Source: Prosthecobacter vanneervenii
Lineage (GTDB): Bacteria > Verrucomicrobiota > Verrucomicrobiia > Verrucomicrobiales > Verrucomicrobiaceae
DNA length: 64,000 nucleotides
Reading direction: 5' to 3'
Assembly: GCF_014203095.1 (NCBI RefSeq)
Contig: NZ_JACHIG010000010.1
Coordinates: 1 to 64,000 of the forward strand
Below the pieces are notes generated by a model. That model saw nothing but the letters and a program-made list of their open reading frames with translations. It ran no database searches and was not told where the DNA came from. Numbering within the stretch: the stretch's first letter is position 1; the number at the start of each line of letters is the position of its first letter. A program made the translations under genes and the position numbers. Shown one piece after another: positions 60,460 through 64,000 of the stretch.

Positions 60460-60820
60460 CACCGTTCGAGGTTCGTTTGACGGAATGAGTGGGTGCGGAC
60501 GCGAGGTGTTGCGGGAGGACGGGGGAACGCTGCTGGAGGACGCGGCGTGATAAAGAAAGCGCTGGGTTTGCTTTCCGGATTGGCTGGCAGAACCCAGGGC
60601 GGCGCTCGCTTAGGCTCGCTTGCCCTGGGCTACGATAGGCCGCCCCTTCGGGGCTGGTCGGTAGCGAGGCAGTTGTGTCCAGCAGAAAACGATCGTGTTT
60701 TTGATAGATCGTGGTATTATATAATATTATATAGCTTGTGAATAATTTTCTATCACTCGCAGATCCGAGACATGAGTCCTCGGTTTGGCGGGGTGCTGCG
60801 GACTGAAGTCCGCGCTCCTT
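60460..60820. repeat. Gene-free stretch with REP-like element copy A4 and a variable-stem hairpin
   Basis: From 60507, TTGCGGGAGGACGGGGGAACG, GCTGGGTTTGCTTTCCGGAT, CCCAGGGC...GCCCTGGGCTACGATAGG and CGCCCC-TT-CGGGGC follow in A-family order (to about 60658). GATCGTGGTATTA (near 60706) also occurs at 51008. GCGGAC-TGAA-GTCCGC followed by GCTCC at 60798-60818 belongs to the variable-stem hairpin family. Confidence 0.65.
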
Positions 60821-62110
60821 TTACTGGGGCAGATCGGTGTTGCAGATGCCTTGGGTGCCGTGGTGGAAGAGGTTGCTGGAGAAATGGAGGCCGCGTGGGG
60901 CATTGGGGCCGCCGGGGATGATGACGGCGTATTTGTAGCGGGGCTTGCCGAGAGCGTGGATGACATTGCCAGTGATGACGACGTCGGTGAGCGGCGGGTC
61001 GTCGGGCTGCTGGCCGGTGTCGAACTTGAAGGGGGAGCGTTCGTCTCCCCAGATCCAATGAGCGTCTCCGTAGCCGAAGTCGGAGATGAGGTTGTTGGAG
61101 ATGATGGAACCGCCGTCGGCGTTTTCGGGTTTGTCGTCGGTGGCGGGATGGGCAGCGGCACCGGGCATGAGGCCGATGGCCCAGAGGGAGTTCCGCACGA
61201 ACTGGTTCCCAGTGATGAGCACATTACGTGAGCCGTGCATGGCCTTCATGCCGATGAAGGCGTTGGTAATGATGTTCTGCGAGACGATGACGTGGTCGGC
61301 ATGGATGTCGAGACCCTGAGCGGCGTTTTCGATGTGGTTGCCGATGATGCGGGTGAGGTCGCTGATTTCAGGGGCGGTGACGATGATGCCGGAGCCCTGC
61401 TGCCAGGCGTCGGTGTAGTTGGAGTCCCAGGCCTGCTGGTTCATGAGCGCGCCTTTTTCGGGATTCTTTTTCACGTAGTCGCCGAGCTTGTACCGGGCCT
61501 TCACTTCGGGAGTGGGGACGAAGTTGTCCTCGATGACGCGGTTTCCTTCAATGAGGATGCCGGTGCTGTAGCTGACGCTGATGCCGGTGCCGTCGGTGCA
61601 GTTGAAGGCGTAGCCCCAGTCCTTGCTCTGGGTGCGGTCGTCGATGCTGACGCGCATGTAGTTGCGCACGAGACAGCGGGAGATGCGGGTGTCCTTGCTC
61701 TCCCGCACAGAGATGGCGCCTGCAGGGCTGCGATTGTCGATGGCGCGCACGTTTTCGATGACGAGGTCGCGGCATTTGATGGCGAGGATGGCCTCATTGC
61801 GGGAGTCCATCTTGCCCTCGGCGCGGGTGAGCGTGAGATCACGAATCTCCGCGCCGGTGGCGTTTTCGATCTCGATGATCGGCTGATCGGCGCTCTGCTG
61901 AATGATGCGGCCGGGGCCGAAGAGGCCGCTGCGATCGCCACGGATGCGGATCTTTTGCGTGATGGAGTAGTCGCCCGCCGGCACGAAGAGCATGCGGTTT
62001 GGGTTCGCATCGAGCGCCGCCTGGATGGAGGAGTAGTTTGCGACGGAGAGGTCGGCGGCGGTGACGACGGTGGCGCAGAGAAAGAGGAGGAAAGACAGAC
62101 GGCGGATCAT
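60821..62110 (-). CDS. Secreted right-handed parallel beta-helix protein
   Basis: The 429-residue protein has a signal peptide (MIRRLSFLLFLCATVVTA) and starts like pectate-lyase-fold proteins (NYSSIQAALDANPNRMLFVP, AGDYSITQKI). Many short coils follow: AEIRDLTLTRAEG, CRDLVIENVRAIDN, ILIEGNRVIEDN, RIIGNHIENAAQGLDIHADH, VIVSQNIITNAFIGM, VLITGNQFVRN. Such proteins bind or cleave polysaccharides; no catalytic residues can be assigned. Position next to sulfatases suggests a role in polysaccharide use. Confidence 0.83.
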   Translation of the reverse strand: MIRRLSFLLFLCATVVTAADLSVANYSSIQAALDANPNRMLFVPAGDYSITQKIRIRGDRSGLFGPGRIIQQSADQPIIEIENATGAEIRDLTLTRAEGKMDSRNEAILAIKCRDLVIENVRAIDNRSPAGAISVRESKDTRISRCLVRNYMRVSIDDRTQSKDWGYAFNCTDGTGISVSYSTGILIEGNRVIEDNFVPTPEVKARYKLGDYVKKNPEKGALMNQQAWDSNYTDAWQQGSGIIVTAPEISDLTRIIGNHIENAAQGLDIHADHVIVSQNIITNAFIGMKAMHGSRNVLITGNQFVRNSLWAIGLMPGAAAHPATDDKPENADGGSIISNNLISDFGYGDAHWIWGDERSPFKFDTGQQPDDPPLTDVVITGNVIHALGKPRYKYAVIIPGGPNAPRGLHFSSNLFHHGTQGICNTDLPQ

Positions 62111-62183
62111 GAATGATTTTCAAACGTGCCTCTTGAGGAAGCCTATCGTAGAACTGAACCGCATACCTGCCAGGCAAAGGCTT

Positions 62184-62285
62184 CATGCCCAACGGGCATG
62201 CGTATTTAAGCCCAGGGTTCGCAAGAACCCTGGGGGCGTGAGTCACTACACCGTGCCATTTTCAGCGCAACCCCAACGGGGTTGC
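62184..62285. repeat. REP hairpin cluster, left of the transposase
   Basis: Three perfect hairpins follow each other: CATGCCC-AAC-GGGCATG (62184-62200), CCCAGGGTTC-GCAA-GAACCCTGGG (62211-62234) and GCAACCCC-AAC-GGGGTTGC (62267-62285). The second and third are repeated in mirror order on the other side of the transposase gene. Confidence 0.88.
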
Positions 62286-62314
62286 GTCCCTCGTCGCATG
62301 ATCCAGAATTCGTC

Positions 62315-62770
62315 ATGTCTCAGTCGATTGCCCGCGTTTTGATCCACACTGTCTTTTCTACCAAAGACCGAGAGCCAGCTTTCCACGACGCGGCTTTTCG
62401 TTCCGAGGTACACTCTTATCTTGGTGGATGTGCCAAGGCATTGGACTGTCTTCCCATCCAGATCGGAGGTGTCGCGGATCACATCCACTTGCTGACCACG
62501 TTATCGCGCACCATTGCCATGGCGGAATTCGTCAAGGAGATCAAACGCGTGTTCTGCAATTGGATTCAGGAGCGCGGCGGCATGTTCCGCCAGTTCCACT
62601 GGCAGGCTGGATACGGCTGCTTTTCGGTATCTGAATCCCGTTCAGCTGCCGTGGTTCGATACATCGAGAAACAGGAGGAGCATCATCGGAAAATCACCTT
62701 TCAAGACGAGTATCGTGAACTGCTCAGACGCCATAACCAGAGATGGGATGAGGCGTATGTTTGGGGGTAA
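62315..62770 (+). CDS. REP-associated tyrosine transposase (RAYT, IS200/Y1 family)
   Basis: The start at 62315 (MSQSIARVLIHTVFSTKDRE) gives 151 residues. HUH-type metal motif is DHIHLLTTLSR, followed by MAEFVKEIKRVFCNWIQERG, FHWQAGYGCFSVSESRSAAV and the catalytic tyrosine in RYIEKQEEHHRKITFQDEYR. These single-strand-specific enzymes mobilise REP palindromes. The gene is flanked on both sides by REP hairpins in mirror order, the classical RAYT arrangement, and related elements are scattered through the window. Confidence 0.92.
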   Translation: MSQSIARVLIHTVFSTKDREPAFHDAAFRSEVHSYLGGCAKALDCLPIQIGGVADHIHLLTTLSRTIAMAEFVKEIKRVFCNWIQERGGMFRQFHWQAGYGCFSVSESRSAAVVRYIEKQEEHHRKITFQDEYRELLRRHNQRWDEAYVWG

Positions 62771-62784
62771 TTGCGGCGATGGAC

Positions 62785-62883
62785 GCAACCCCGCTGGGGT
62801 TGCACCATGACAAACGATGTGGCTTGCTCTTATCCCAGGGTTCTGCGAACCCTGGGCTTAAATACGGAAGGCCGTTGGCCTTC
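62785..62883. repeat. REP hairpin cluster, right of the transposase
   Basis: GCAACCCC-GCT-GGGGTTGC (62785-62803), CCCAGGGTTC-TGC-GAACCCTGGG (62834-62856) and GAAGGCC-GTT-GGCCTTC (62867-62883). The connector CTTAAATACGG after the second hairpin is the complement of GTATTTAAG before the matching hairpin on the left. Confidence 0.88.
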
Positions 62884-62936
62884 TCATGTGTGAGAGCAGA
62901 CGTTGTTTTAAGTGAAACGAGCGGTGGGCAACAGCA

Positions 62937-64000
62937 CTACTTCGCCACCACAGGAACCGGCTTGGCCTGCAAATGCTGGAGGGTGTCCTTGATGGTGGTG
63001 CCGACGAGGGCGGCGAAGATGGCTTTGTCTTCGGGGAGGGTGGCGGGGATGTCGAAGGTGACTTCGATGATGCCGTCTCCGCGGGCTTTGACTTCCTTGC
63101 GCTGGATGCGGCTGTTGTCGCCGCCTTTGAGGGTGACCTGCACGGGCTTTTCACCGAGGGCGGCTGGGAAGTGGTGGGTGAGCCTGACGGTGGCTTTCTG
63201 GCCGGGGGTGACGGATTCCGGCACGACGAGGGCTATGAAGGAGTCGGGTTTGGTGGCGGGCCTGCTCTGCATTTTGGCGGCCTGCTTGGCGGCGATGCGT
63301 TCCTTTTTGGTCATCTGCTTTCCTTCGAGCTGCTGCATGAGTTTTTCGCGCACGGCGGGATCGTCGCGATGGCGGAAGACTTCGAGGAGCGGGTCGTTGG
63401 TTTTGACCATCCAGTCCTCCATGGCTTTTTCCAGGACGGCCACCTGGGCGGCGTGCTCGGGTTTGGCGATGAGATTGGTGAGAGCATCGGGGTCGTAGCA
63501 CACGTCGTAGGCCTCCTCGGGCACGCGGTGGTCAAAGAGGTCGATGCGGGCGGCGATCTGTTCGTTGGTCTTGGCGAGCACGCGCATCTGGCGGCAGGTG
63601 GCGGTGCCATTGGTGGCGCCGGTCATGATGCGGGTGCCGTTGGACCAGGGGCTGAAGATGTAAACCATGTCCTTGGTCTGCACGGCGCGCATGGGGGTGT
63701 TTTGACCGCCGGAGTTTTCGTTGTGCTCCTTGAAGATCATGGTGCGCTGCGGCTGCTTTTCGCCCTTGAGCACGGCGGCAAAGGAGCTGCCGTCGAAGCC
63801 TCCGGGGGAGGCGATGCCGAGCATGTCGAGGATGGTGGGCAGGAGATCGACGGTGGAGATGAGGTGCTCATCATCGACGCCGCCGGGCTGGGTGACGCCG
63901 GGCCAGCGGATCATGAGCGGGGTGCGGGTGCTGTGGTGGTAGAGCTGGGTTTTGGCAAAGGGCAGCGGCATGCCGTGGTCTGAGAGAAAGATGATGATGG
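62937..64000 (-). CDS. Sulfatase, C-terminal part (gene continues beyond the window)
   Basis: The frame is open from the window end to the stop at 62937, giving about 354 residues. It contains IIIFLSDHGMPLPFAKTQLY, STRTPLMIRWPGVTQPGGVD and ISTVDLLPTILDMLGI, then a long tail with YDVCYDPDALTNLIAKPEHAAQ, all normal for exported sulfatases. The N-terminus with the CxPSR motif lies outside. The last about 120 residues form an added beta-sandwich-like module (PESVTPGQKATVRLTHHFPA). Confidence 0.9.
   Translation of the reverse strand, partial: IIIFLSDHGMPLPFAKTQLYHHSTRTPLMIRWPGVTQPGGVDDEHLISTVDLLPTILDMLGIASPGGFDGSSFAAVLKGEKQPQRTMIFKEHNENSGGQNTPMRAVQTKDMVYIFSPWSNGTRIMTGATNGTATCRQMRVLAKTNEQIAARIDLFDHRVPEEAYDVCYDPDALTNLIAKPEHAAQVAVLEKAMEDWMVKTNDPLLEVFRHRDDPAVREKLMQQLEGKQMTKKERIAAKQAAKMQSRPATKPDSFIALVVPESVTPGQKATVRLTHHFPAALGEKPVQVTLKGGDNSRIQRKEVKARGDGIIEVTFDIPATLPEDKAIFAALVGTTIKDTLQHLQAKPVPVVAK

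Overview
The window looks like a chromosomal segment from a member of the Verrucomicrobiota, probably Verrucomicrobiaceae (Prosthecobacter or Verrucomicrobium-like). This is inferred from several things seen together: high-GC coding DNA, several exported sulfatases with the CxPSR formylglycine motif, a SUMF1-fold protein, a Tat-exported DUF1501 protein, EF-hand modules attached to secreted enzymes, a protein carrying the motif PTPDL, and many palindromic intergenic repeats.

Layout. 0-4.3 kb: a sulfatase tail remnant, then a BlaI-type repressor and an unusual 1165-residue BlaR1-like M56 peptidase/penicillin-binding fusion. 4.3-12.3 kb: housekeeping genes, namely a secreted alpha/beta hydrolase, the rpmH-rnpA-yidD-yidC-khpB membrane-insertion cluster, a PTPDL protein, rplS and nadC. 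12.4-22.3 kb: exported carbohydrate-related genes (EF-hand protein, Tat sialidase, sialate O-acetylesterase-like protein, PQQ-like propeller) and a ceramidase-like/galactonate dehydratase-like/MFS operon divergent from a secreted glycosidase-like propeller. 22.3-29 kb: an FAD oxidoreductase, glmS, a small lipoprotein, and a DNA-repair-like operon (radical SAM, DUF4130, DUF2256). 29.4-31.9 kb: a SUMF1-fold protein, a bicupin, and a SUMF1 pseudogene fragment.

32.05-37.3 kb is an AT-rich three-gene island that matches the Detocs anti-phage system. It encodes a giant TPR-like/HATPase kinase (DtcA), a stand-alone receiver (DtcB) and a receiver fused to a purine nucleoside phosphorylase (DtcC). Its right edge abuts a decayed tRNA-Cys copy; the intact tRNA-Cys lies 1.4 kb further on. 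An 11-bp near-identical direct repeat brackets the island.

37.5-43.2 kb is rich in short repeats. One repeat-derived stretch sits in frame inside queG. A bacterial dynamin-like GTPase follows. 43.2-54.4 kb: a UbiA-like membrane protein, a DUF1501 protein, a toxin-antitoxin pair bracketed by a 21-bp direct repeat, a fatty acid desaturase, a COG0523 metal GTPase with paired palindromic operators, metF, and divergent metE/metR. 54.7-64 kb: a leftward sulfatase operon interrupted by a GxxExxY gene enclosed in 40-bp inverted repeats, a beta-helix protein, a REP-associated tyrosine transposase flanked by mirror-image REP palindromes, and the tail of a further sulfatase.

At least four dispersed repeat families recur: REP-like CCCAGGG palindromes, a TIR-bounded MITE, variable-stem hairpins with a conserved GCGCTCC flank, and a TGGTTTGC-type minisatellite. 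Most gene-free stretches are made of them. I could run no alignment or search, so all family names come from reading motifs.
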